A DNA stretch of 64,000 bases from Prunella strophiata (lineage: Eukaryota > Chordata > Aves > Passeriformes > Prunellidae): the NCBI GenBank assembly GCA_036583965.1, contig JAZBQD010000017.1, forward strand, positions 26,136,385 through 26,200,384, written 5' to 3'. Below, one piece after another: positions 12,661-23,250 of this stretch; the stretch's first letter is position 1; every line of letters starts with the position of its first letter. A model generated the notes under the pieces. It was not told the DNA's origin. It ran no database searches and saw nothing but the letters and a program-made list of their open reading frames with translations. A program made the translations under genes and the position numbers.

Positions 12661-14074
12661 TTCACACCTTGTCTGGTTTCTGGACCATAGCCCATGTTTT
12701 TAGAAGCAATCTCCCATTTTATTTTTTTATGTATGTCCCCAGTACATATCCCAAGACGTCCAGGCAGATACAAGTAGGATGTAGATATGTGTGTATAGGA
12801 AATTAAGTACAATCCTGGAGGAGTAATTAGGGGTATAAATGGATTTACATTGACAGTATTTATGTAATACATACATAAACCATTCCTGATTACATTGAGA
12901 AACACTGTCCTTCACAGAGTCATGGTAGTGTACAAATCAAGGTAGGAAGAAAATTACTGAATAATAAAATTTTTAAAATTTCCCAAAGATTTCATAGTAT
13001 AGAGTAAGAATGTTATTAATAGTGCTGTTGTGAAAAGTCAATTCACCAAAATATTGATTTTCCAAAGCTGTCCAGCCCTGGAGACCACTAGCTGTCTTTG
13101 AGATTATTGTTTGTGCATAGGCAAGCATAGCTACTTCACTTTTAAACTACTGACTAGTGAACAGAGATTACTGGATTAGCTCACCTCCCAGTACCAGTCA
13201 GATACCACTGGAAGAGAACAGATAGGTCTTTATTTTACAGTATGGGAATTATATACACACACATAAAGAAAAATTCATGAAGGTAAATTTGGTTTTTTGG
13301 AGACTGAGAGACTCTTTTCCAAAAAGAGTGTATACTTCAGAGCTCATGGCAGGTAAGAAATTTCTGCCATTTCTTTGTTCTGCTTAGTAAGACTTTGCAC
13401 TACAGGTTTTTCACTTCCTTCATATGGTGCTGAAATGTACATTGTTCATAAATATATATAAATTCAATCAGACAGTCTATAAGAGAAGGATAATATGACA
13501 AATATTGCAGTTGCTGGATTGACTCAGACAGAAACTAGCTTATTTGTCCAAAATTCCATACAGAACCTGTGACAAGCATTGGTTACAAAATGTTTTCCAT
13601 TCACAGCTGCAAATTCCTTCAAGATATCCCTACATTCTAAATGTTCTCCTTAGCTATTAACATTTAAAAGCCTTATAACTACTCTTTTAAACCCAAATGC
13701 ACAAAGTAATCAACACATTTTTGTCTAAGAAACAGTACTACAATGCCTACTGGGAACTTTTCAAAAGAGCTACTTTTTGTCCTCATAATATTAGGTCTTT
13801 TTTGCCAAGACTTCATATTTTTCCATTAAACTGAGTATGAAAATGTTTTCTGGCTGTTAAGGAGACTGGAAGAACCTTTCTTCTAGTGTCTAGAATTCTA
13901 GTTTGGGCTGTCTGGGTTGAGCTACAACACAAATCAAGAGGCAGAACTGGGGGCAAAGCACATTTCTAGCTCTTATTTTTCTATGAGAAATTAAAAGCAT
14001 ATCACGGTTCTATTCTAATGTGCCACCAAAAAAAACCCCTCAAAAAACCCCAACCAGGCCCCCCAAAATAACCT

Positions 14075-14113
<39 letters not shown>

Positions 14114-16279
14114 CCACCAACAAAAATAACATAAGATTATTAAGGTCTCAAAAGTTTTAAAAAGCCTAATGAACAAGTTAATATAAACAGATTTTATGCA
14201 TATTCATTTATGCTTTGGCTTTTGAGATAAAATTAAAAATGGAAAACATTCCTTTTTCTTTTAGTATATCACTCAGGAGGTATTCAAATCCCAAATGTGA
14301 GCTTGTCTTCAAATGTATCTACCACAACATGATTAAAACTGAGATAGTTAAAAAGTTTTCTATATAATCTGTTTAGAAGACCAGATTTCAAAACTAAGAA
14401 TCACTTATATGCTATTATTCACATATTGCAAAAAATGCACCAAAAAATTCTATGAAAATACTTTTGGCCCAATAATTAGCAAGTTTTAGCATAAATCACC
14501 TATCTTTTTTAAAGACTTAGAAAAACATTGATTTATAGGGAAATACATTTGTTGTGCAATAAGGCATGGGAGGAATGGGACCCAAGGCTCAAAACCAACA
14601 GTAGGCTCTCTCAATCTATAGACTACACCTGAGAACTGACTTCATAAAGAAGTCTTGATTCACCAAGCCTTGAACACCAGGATGTCAACACTGGAAAATC
14701 TTACACAGCAAATCTTATGAGAAAATTGACAAAACACATCAGTCAAAGCCTCACAGGGGTTTCTTCTGTCATTAACACCTATTGCAAGGTCTGTGGACTG
14801 CAGAAAATGTTGCATTTTTGAGCTATATGATATATCCTCTTTATCTGAAAATGATACGTTCTGCAAAATACATTTTAACTCAAAAAAAAAATTGAGAAAT
14901 GGACAAACTCACAAATCTTATAATAAAATGTGTGGTTTTACTAAGAAGGAAAACTTATGATGTTAGTAGGTATGCTGCTAAAGTAGAAGACAAAAGCTGC
15001 TATGTGTCTATCTAAAAAAAATGTAGCATTACTTTCCTATGAAAGATTGAGTCAAATGATATTTTATCTGACCTTTTGGAAAAGAAAGTGTGTGGTAGAT
15101 TTTGCTTTCAATGTATTTATCTGGTACATTTACAGACAAGGTACTCAAGCACATTCTGTAGTGGCCATGGTACAGACTGAAATCTGTCCTTGTAACTATT
15201 ATAATATTTTGAACCTCTGAGCACAGACTGCAGTGTTAAATTTTCACAAGAGGAAAGTTCCCATATGGCAAGACACTTTCTGGAAAAAAAAAAAAACAGT
15301 ACTTTTTTTTGTTTAAATTTTTTAACACATTTGCATATAGAAAGAAGGACATGCACCAAAAGAAAAGATCATGGAGAGGTCTGTATCATTAATTACCTAA
15401 ATACAGGAATTAAGAATACGAGTACAAACACTTCAGTCTATAAAGGTAAGGGGAACATGGCAAAAAGCTGGGTATAAAGACCAAAGATATCACAAATATA
15501 TTGCAAAAAATGCAAAACCAGCTATAAGCCAAGTTTCAAACCACAAATGCTTCAATGTGGCAGTTAATTCCCCTCTGAATTAAAAAACACAAACAATCAC
15601 ATAATTGCCTATGTAGTTAGAAGAAAGTTTTTAAGTAGCTAGAAGAAAAGACTTCTAATTAATTGTTTCATTAAATATGTAGAATATACCACAGTCTTTA
15701 AGGATTGAGTTTGGGGTTTTTTGAGGGGGTTGCCATCAGGCTGAAGAGGATAATGGAAAATATATCAAAACATAAACACAGCAAAAAAAAGATGCATTTA
15801 CTCTACAAACTCAAAGTAAAATTCAAGTTGTTTCTCAATTAAGTTGCTTCCACTAATGCCAGGACACCTGCTCATACATATATAGCAATCCAGACTATTA
15901 ATATTCATTCTATGTGTGCATTTTTTCCTTCCATTTACTTAAAATATTTTTTAAATGTTGACCTCAGTTAGTATATTTCTCAGTTTTCAGCATTCCTTAT
16001 TTGGTAACAGCCATGGAAAACCACAAACTAAATTATAAGAGCACTGGAAATGCCATGATTTCCTCCTTACATGCCTGTCCTGAAGAAATAATAGAGAGAT
16101 TAAAAAGAGGGCAAACCTTGATCTCTTACCTAGAAATAAATAATACTTTTTGTGCTATAATCCCTCATACAGATACTTGCCAAACTGTCTTGCCTGTTCT
16201 CTCTGCCAATATCTCTAAATTTCACCAATGCCAGATTATTTTACGTGTGAATATATTTCAAAAATGCAAAAGAAAGTAC
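12661..16279. other. AT-rich sequence with a long poly-A run, no gene seen
   Basis: No exon or repeat family is recognised. At 14024-14112 a C/A-rich stretch (A-runs separated by CCC) ends in a run of 37 A (14076-14112). The 100-codon frame at 16001-16303 has no known domain. Confidence 0.5.
14024..14112. repeat. C/A-rich low-complexity stretch ending in A37
   Basis: Blocks of A6-A8 alternate with CCC or CCCC, then a pure run of 37 A follows (14076-14112). No LINE or retrocopy was recognised upstream of the A run, so it is treated as simple sequence and not as a retroposon tail. Confidence 0.85.
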
Positions 16280-16545
16280 AATATACAGAGATATATAGAT
16301 TGATAGATAGATGCAAATAAATATGTATAGATAATATATAGAGATATATAGGTATAAAAATAGATGCTAAAGGTACATATGTGTGTATATATACAAATAT
16401 ATATATATCAGCATATATTGATGAGATGGAGATAGAGATGGTAGAGACAGATATGATAGAGATAAAGATGATGGAGACAAAAATATAAAAAAGATGGCAT
16501 CGATTAAATATAGATTATAAAGAGGCAGAGTTTGAGATAGAGTTG
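16280..16545 (+). repeat. Degenerate GATA/GAGATA-type simple repeat, left part
   Basis: Imperfect units such as GATAGATAGA, GAGATATATA, GATGGAGATAGAGATGG and GATAGAGATAAAGATG run for about 260 bases, with an AT-dinucleotide section near 16385-16410. The same composition resumes at 17433 on the far side of a CR1 copy, so the tract may have been split by that insertion. Confidence 0.75.
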
Positions 16546-16604
16546 ATATAGTTATACGTCAACACATGCATGCATGCAGTAATATGTGTATTTGTACATG
16601 TACC

Positions 16605-17432
16605 TGTATACCTAGAACTTTGTAAAACCTTTGACACCATCTTCCACAGATTCTCCCGGAAAAAAAAAAAAAAAAAAAAAAAGTAGCAGGGAGCCCATGG
16701 CTTGGAATGGTTCACTCCTTGCTGAATTAATAGCTGGCTGGATGGTCAGGCCCAAAGAATGATGGTGAACAGGGAAGCATCCAGGTGGTGGCCAAATTCC
16801 CAAGGGTCAGTATTGGGGCCAGCAGGTTGAGGGAGGTGAACCTGCTCCTCTTGTCCACCCTACGGATGCCACATCTGGAGTGTTGTGTGCAGCACTGGCT
16901 CCCCAGTTCAAGATAGACAAGGTATTACTGGAGAGGGTCCATTGCAGGTCTGCAAAGATGATTATTGGACCAGAGAATCTCCCTCATAAGAAAAGGCTGG
17001 TGGATCTCTTAGGATGATATGACTGAGAGGGGAAGTCATTTATATCTATAAGTATGTGAAAGGAGCATGTCAAAAGGGTAGACTCAGACTTTTTTGGTGG
17101 TGCCAAACAAGGAGCAATGAGCAGAGGCTGGAACACAGGAAGAGAACACAAGGAAAAATTTCACTGTGAGAATGACTGAAGACTGGAACAGATGCCCAGA
17201 GAGGCTATGGATTCTCCATAAGTCCTAAGCTATTTAATATGCATCAGGAGAGAATTGTGAGCATAAGAACAAGATGCTCAGAGAAGGGGTGGAATCACCA
17301 TCCCTGGGAGAGTTCAAAAAACATTTAGATATGGCACTTAAGGACATTGTGTTGTGGTAAACTTGGCAATGAGGTTAATGATTGAACTAAGTGATCTTAG
17401 AGGCCTTTCCCAAACTTAATTATTGTATTATT
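16605..17432 (+). mobile_element. CR1 LINE, internally deleted copy
   Basis: The + strand begins with a degraded RT motif A (the family's DFSKAFDTVSH segment, here KTFDTIFH at about 16628-16651). After a run of 23 A (16660-16682) it continues with the LDG-ELI-WLDGQAQRMMV-like segment and a Q/P-GSVLGP-like motif B around 16797-16820. At about 16815-16822 it jumps straight to the segment normally several hundred bases downstream (SREVI...HLEYCVQFWAP region, about 16822-16920). The later ORF2 and 3' UTR then follow to a GATCTTAGAGGCCTTTCCC-type end near 17420. The RT catalytic Asp-Asp region is absent, and numerous stops and frameshifts are present. Confidence 0.85.
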
Positions 17433-17565
17433 ATATATAGAGATGAGATGGAGGTTGCACAGATTTAGATACAGATTACATGGAGTTGAGATTAGATGAG
17501 GGGAGAGAGAGATAGAGAGGAATGGAGGTAATACAGCTATCATACAGATACAGGTACAGATGCAG
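17433..17565 (+). repeat. Degenerate GATA/GAGATA-type simple repeat, right part
   Basis: Units of the type AGAGATGAGATGG, TTTAGATACAGATTAC, GAGAGAGATAGAGAGG and ATACAGATACAGGTACAGATG follow the 3' end of the CR1 copy. They resemble the tract on its left side (16280-16545). Confidence 0.65.
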
Positions 17566-20144
17566 GCAGAAATCCTGTGCCACCATTAGAACAAAGATAA
17601 TTAAAATCTTCTAAGTAAACCTTGTAGGGAATTGTGAGGTTAAATGGCATTTCAGAGTTTGCCTGAGGTTGAGGGAGATTGGCAACAACACTGTAAGGAA
17701 GCTGCAATGATCACGACCTATAATCTTTCATCATGTAATGCAACCATAGAGGTGTCAGTGCAGATATTTTTCTGTGATGGATTTACTTGATGCCAAGTCT
17801 CTCAAGGCAAAGTGTCTTAAAAAAATGGACATGAAAGGAATATAGCATGAGTTTTCACAATTCTAAGAGGATATTGGGTGTATTTAAGTCAAATTCAGTA
17901 AACTTTTTCATTCTTCCATACTGGGTGAGAAAATACACTGACAATATAATATCTATTTTATAGGCACTGCTGTTGATTTTTAAAAGAGCATTCTTAATTT
18001 GAATTTATTGCTTTCCCAGTTTGCTTCACCTCAGGTTGCAATAATATTTTGCCCCAAGAAAATTTGTTTCTTTTCCAGCTAAGTGTGCACTTTCCTGCTC
18101 CACCAGAAAAAAAGTAATGTACATGCAGTGTAACAAAAAAAAGCAGTGTAAAGAAACAAAGCAGTGCATTAGAGCCACAATTGCAAGGCAACACTCTTCC
18201 TTCAGGCAAGATATCTAGCTATGTAGTAATACATACTTGTCTTGTGAGCCAAAAGAAGGAAATAAACATTTCATCACATATTATCTGCTTCATTTAATCC
18301 ACAGTGGCTTTAATAGATAATATTCTGTACACAGTGTGCTTGAATAAGCATGGCATTTATTGTCTTAGAACACTTACTTGGACAGGCTGGAAGCTATATG
18401 AAGGCAATTAGCATTTATCATAAATCAGACAAGGTTTTTATGGCAACCAAAAGAGCACTGCTGGAAATGCCATTTATCAGACCAGTAGAAGGAGACGAAA
18501 AAATTGAGAATTTTTTTTTGTTTGTTTGGTTGATTGGTTTTTTTGCTTAGTAAATCTTTCAGCCACATAACTGAAAATCAATTGATTACTTCCAAAAACG
18601 TTGACAGTTCAATGCGACATGACATCACACACATGTAGAATGATAACCACCACAAAAGTATTACCAATCCCAGAATTGTTGTGTTGTGTTCAGAATACTG
18701 CAGGGAAGGTGCTGCCTATGTGCTTATTAGCAGCTGTCCTTTAAGGGACATGCTGCACAGAAACAGTAGCTTATACAACCTCTAGCAGACAGAGAAACCT
18801 GTCGAAACCACAGATTTGACATGTATGACATGTGTATTTCTATTTTGGGCAGTAAACCCCTTGAGAAAATGGACAATAAATGTGTCAAACACGCCAGCAT
18901 AACTTAGACAACTGTACGAGTCTAGGATCACAGAAATGTGGAAAATCAGCTGAGTGTTAAAATTCCACAGGCAGGAACTTAAAAATTTTATTCCAGTGCT
19001 TGTCACAGCACTGACAATTGAATTTCTTTATTTCTTGACCCACTGTCATGTCAAGATCTGCTGTCTTTGCTAAACTTCCAGAAAAGTTATTTTTTTCTCC
19101 TGTGTAAAACATTCTCATTAATAGTTCCCTTCTGAGATAGCATTGTCAACCTAATGACTTACACACAGCGTATGTTATTTCCCTCTCAGAATATTTCTTT
19201 CAGGTTCCTCTTGTATTCTTGTAGCTGTAGTGAACAGAGCTTATCTCAATGTCAGTGTACTTAGGAATGGAAAATATACTTGCTTCAAAAGAAGCAATAC
19301 GATATGTCTATATTAAAATTATACTGACCTCTAAAAAAAGATACAAACTGTTTCAAAAAAAAACCCATCAAAACTACTGAACAGATTTCTGTTAATCTCA
19401 TCAACAGTCTGACTCTGAAATTAGAAAGGGAAAGTGAAGGAATGTGAAGAAAAGAACCAACACAGTCAATAAAAATTAATTAATATGCTATAGATACCTT
19501 AAAACTCTTTAAATAAATTCAAATACAAATAATAACTACTTGTATTACAATACAGACCTGTAAAAGCCTCCTGACAAGATATAACATGCAAAAGAATCAC
19601 AGGAGGCTCTGTGGAGAATCAGTGACATCATAACATCTACTCTGGGTTTTATTGACAGCAGTGGCATTTTGGCATTGGAAAGGAAAGGTGATTCTGGTTA
19701 AATAATAGAAACAAGAACTGTACAGAGGTGTTCATAGAGTATCTGGTATTTTCTTTAATACTTGAAGATTTTATTCAAGCTGACATTTGAAGATGACTGT
19801 GTAGAATGTGACAGTAGCTTTATTTGCACTTCTCCTACAATACTATGCCTTTTTAGACAAAGACTTAACTGTATTTACTCATGCAAAATTAAGCAGATCC
19901 AGTGCATTCTGTGTGGACCTTCACTGATTTCAAAGAATTTACATTTCTACATTAACTCCATATAGCACCTTTCTGTATATAAATAAAATCCAGAAAGCTA
20001 TCAAAGAAATGGTGAAAGCTAAGAAAGGTAAAAGTGGCTGAAATCAATCTTATTCATGGAATTCAAAAATTTACTTAAAATCCCATCATAAAAGTGCTAT
20101 ATTGTATTATCTAGAAAAAGGAATTAATTCACAAAGAAAAGGTA
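17566..20144. other. AT-rich sequence, no gene seen
   Basis: No repeat family or exon is recognised. The open frames are all below 80 codons and lack known domains. Confidence 0.5.
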
Positions 20145-20310
20145 AAAAACCCAAAATACAAACAAACAAAAAACCCCCAACCAACCAATTAAACAAACAG
20201 AATAAACAAACAAAAAACCAAAAAGAAACACCATACCAGAAAACACAAAAATAACCAACCAATCAAACAAAAAAACACCAATCAAACAAAAAAACCCAAC
20301 CAACACCCCA
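20145..20310. repeat. A/C-only low-complexity tract (CAAA, CCAA units)
   Basis: About 165 bases on the + strand contain nearly only A and C, with irregular CAAACAAA, AACCAACC and AAAAACCC units. The opposite-strand open frame here encodes only Phe, Val, Leu, Gly and Trp, and is compositional. Confidence 0.9.
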
Positions 20311-22234
20311 AATATTGAATATTTGTAAATAAAAAGCAATGCCAGAAGCTTGATGTTAATTTTCAGACAGGCTCATTAGATTTGAGCCTCAGAAGTACTT
20401 TTCTGCCAATAATATGTTAGAATATGCTTAGACCACAGTGACAGATATTAAATGTTTCCATAATGTCATAAGAAAAACATTTAAAGGTCTTCCATGCTGG
20501 CAACGAAATCCTAGCCTGTGAAAGGCTACATATCTGCTGTATGCAGATGAGTAAAGTCATTACTTTTTCTAGGATAGAATTACAACATATTACTGGCTTC
20601 TGCAGCATTTCAAAAAACAGAAGCACATTTTATTGAGCAGGTAGCAGTCACTCCCTTTCCCAGAAAAAAAGTCCTGCTATTAAAGGTCCTGCTTTTCCTG
20701 GTGTTCCCAGGAAACATATAATATGGATCCCAAACACTGACCAATCTGAGTTGCACATCATCATCTTTTCATTGTTGGCACCAGCTGCCCTCTTGCAAAT
20801 ACTTATATCCCACTCACACTAAAATTACAGATCTGCCTCAATATTTGTGAAGTTAATAGACTTCAGTATGCAAACCATTTTTTGATTGAGAACACAGTAT
20901 TTGGAAAACATATGGAAAGTTCATATTCATAAATACTGGCATCATCAGCTGAACTGTGGGAAAGGTGTCATTGTACATCAGACTTTTTTTCCCCCTTAAT
21001 TGTAATTAAAATATTCTATTTATTCCATTTATACTCACCACTAGAGCATCTGGGTATCTCACCATCCTTAACATTGCTCTCACAGAATTTCAGAACATTG
21101 AGAAATTTCATGGTGTGTAAAGAAGCAGTTTGACATATGTTTGACATATCTATTTTATGTTGCCAGCCTTATACAAGACTTTTTATTCTTATGCATATTT
21201 CCACTGTATTTCCATTGTCTTCTTCCCCAGTGATCAGGATAAAAAATAACCATCACATCTAACCAATCACATCTAACCTCTCCATCACTTTAAGCAATGA
21301 GCCACTTTAAATAATAGTTTGCACTATTTTGTTTGCACATTTTAGACTTTTAAGCAAGAAATTAGTGTGGTCATATGTTTTACCTATCCATATTTTATCC
21401 AAGACAAGTTTTGAGGATCAACAGACTAAACAGGACACTTTGATCTTGACTAATACAAAAAGCAGGATCATTACATTCACAGATCTTCAGGTATGTCACA
21501 CATACTTAAAACCAACAATTAGAGAAAACAAAGCCTTAATTTATATCAACAGACCTCATCTTTGGAGAAGTTGTAGCATTTCAAACTTTGAAGTCACAAA
21601 ACTATTATTCAGAGATAATCTAATATGTTCTAGTATGTGGCAAGAATAGAGCAGCACCTTGAGGAGTTTATGAGGATTTGAGGTCAGTTTCCTATGGTGA
21701 AAGTTTTCATCACTCCAAACTCACAGCACTGCCACATAATAGCACTAATCAGGAAATTTCTCAAGTTGTCTTCTCCAGTCATGAAGAAAATGCTTCAGAA
21801 GTGATGAGTAAAGGCATAATGGGAACTTTTACTTCAGAAGACCAGTGTGGATTTCAGCAGCTAAGCACGGGAGATACAGATTTGTGGATCCATCTGGCAC
21901 ACCCTTTCACTGTGCTAGTGGAGACAACTTTGCATTGTTCACTACAAAGTGGCATTGAGCAAATTTCTGCTTGCTTCCTCTCCCATGGGTGCCACCAGGA
22001 AATGTGCCATAGGAAGCCAGGGATCTGACCTGAGTCTCAAGGCACTGAATGTAACAGTGGAATCTTTACATTTGAGTTTGATGTGCCCACTCCATTGACC
22101 TTCTTGGTTTGATTTGATGTTAATTGATATAGGTGAGTGAATATAGCCAAAAGACCCTTAAGGAAAGTAACAAAATTTCATTTTTCCTTCACATGACTTC
22201 TTTGAGACTGAATAATCTTTCATTTTCTTTTTCA
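20311..22234. other. Mostly AT-rich sequence, no gene seen
   Basis: Open frames at 21329-21649 (106 codons) and 21678-22028 (116 codons) are back to back on the + strand in less AT-rich DNA. They have no recognised domain, and no splice or promoter context supports them. A 14 bp tandem duplication (ATCACATCTAACC-like) lies at about 21252-21280. Confidence 0.5.
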
Positions 22235-23250
22235 CAGAATCACAGAATCACAAGGTTGGAAGAGACCTTAAAGATCATCCAGTCCAACCCATGCCCAAAC
22301 ATCCCAATGAGGCCAGGGCACCGAGTGTCACATCCAATCTTCTTTTAAACACATCCAGGCATGGTGACTCCACCACCTCCCCGGGCAGACCATTCCAGTA
22401 CTTTATCACTCTTTCCACAAAAAACATGTTCCTAATATTCAACCTACATTTCCCTTGGTGCAGCTTAAACTGTGTCCTTCCATTCTGCTAGTTGCTGCCT
22501 GGAGAAAGAGAGCAACCCCCACCTGACTACAACCACCTTTCAGGGAGTTGTAGAGAGTGATAAGGTCACCTCTGAGCCTCCTTTTTTCCAGGCTAAACAA
22601 GCCCAGCCCCCTCAGCCATTCCTCACCTTTCCAAGCCCCTCACCAGCCTCGTTGCTCTTCTCTGGATGCGCTCCAGCGTCTCAACATCCTTCCCAAACTG
22701 AGGGCCCAGAACTGGACACAGCACTCAAGGTGTGGCCTCACCAGTGCTGAGTACAGGGGGAGAATGACCCCCCTGCTCCTGCTGGCCACACTGCTCCTGA
22801 TACAAGTAAAGATGCCGTTGGCCTTCTGGACTCCTTTGTTTTTAAGGGCTGTTTCCCAAGGACCTTTTTGAACAAGTCTTCTAAATAGGCAAAAGTCAGC
22901 CCTCCAGAAGTCCAATGTAAGGGTCTTATTGGTGCTCCTGCTCATTTCACCAAATATTGAGAACTCTCTAATTTAATGATCTTTGTGCCCCAAGCGGCCT
23001 CCAACCACCACATCTGCCACCAGCCCATCTCCATTTGCAAGCAACAGGTCTGACATTATTCCTCTCCTGGTGGGCTCATTCACCAGCTGCAACAAAAAGT
23101 TGTCCTCCACACACTCTAACTTACAGGACCACCTGCTTTCTGCTGTATTAAGCTCCCAGTAGATGTCTGGAAATACCTACAAGAACAATGGCTGCTGATC
23201 CTGAAACATTTTGTTGCACTACCTGCCTAAGAGAAATAAAACTCCATCTT
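22235..23250 (-). mobile_element. CR1 LINE, 3' end plus internally deleted ORF2
   Basis: Read on the minus strand, it ends at the avian CR1 3' terminus: repeated TCACAGAAT on the + strand at 22235-22255, then GGTTGGAAGAGACCTTAAAG. Moving 5', it shows the 3' UTR, the ORF2 C-terminal coding region (about 22300-22825), then, joined at about 22823-22830, the linker region between the endonuclease and RT domains (about 22830-23250, [19 protein letters not shown] residues). The entire RT core is missing. This is the least decayed CR1 in the window and the most likely to be relatively young. The 5' edge fades gradually near 23190-23250. Confidence 0.9.
22640..22945 (-). pseudogene. In-frame fusion of CR1 ORF2 linker and C-terminal region
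   Basis: One open frame of 101 codons runs across the deletion junction. Residues about 10-35 ([20 protein letters not shown]) are the segment that in CR1 ORF2 lies between endonuclease and RT. From about residue 40 the frame reads [19 protein letters not shown], then [20 protein letters not shown], which in the family lies well C-terminal of the RT catalytic centre. The RT palm with its Asp-Asp motif is therefore excised while the frame stays open through the junction. The 'M' at its start is not a true CR1 start, and upstream sequence in this frame is interrupted. No activity is expected. Confidence 0.8.

Noticed and set aside
12396..12905. 169-codon open frame, the longest in the window
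   Set aside because: The C-terminal half is a CR1 ORF2 tail. The N-terminal half is unrelated AT-rich sequence that happens to be open.
14076..14112. A37 run considered as the tail of a processed pseudogene
   Set aside because: No cDNA-like sequence or polyadenylation signal precedes it, only a C/A-rich low-complexity stretch.
20124..20339. Phe/Val/Leu-rich minus-strand frame that looks like a membrane protein
   Set aside because: It is the complement of an A/C-only tract; the hydrophobicity comes from T-rich codons.
21329..22028. Two successive + strand open frames of 106 and 116 codons
   Set aside because: No domain, no matching splice sites between them and no supporting repeat or gene context.
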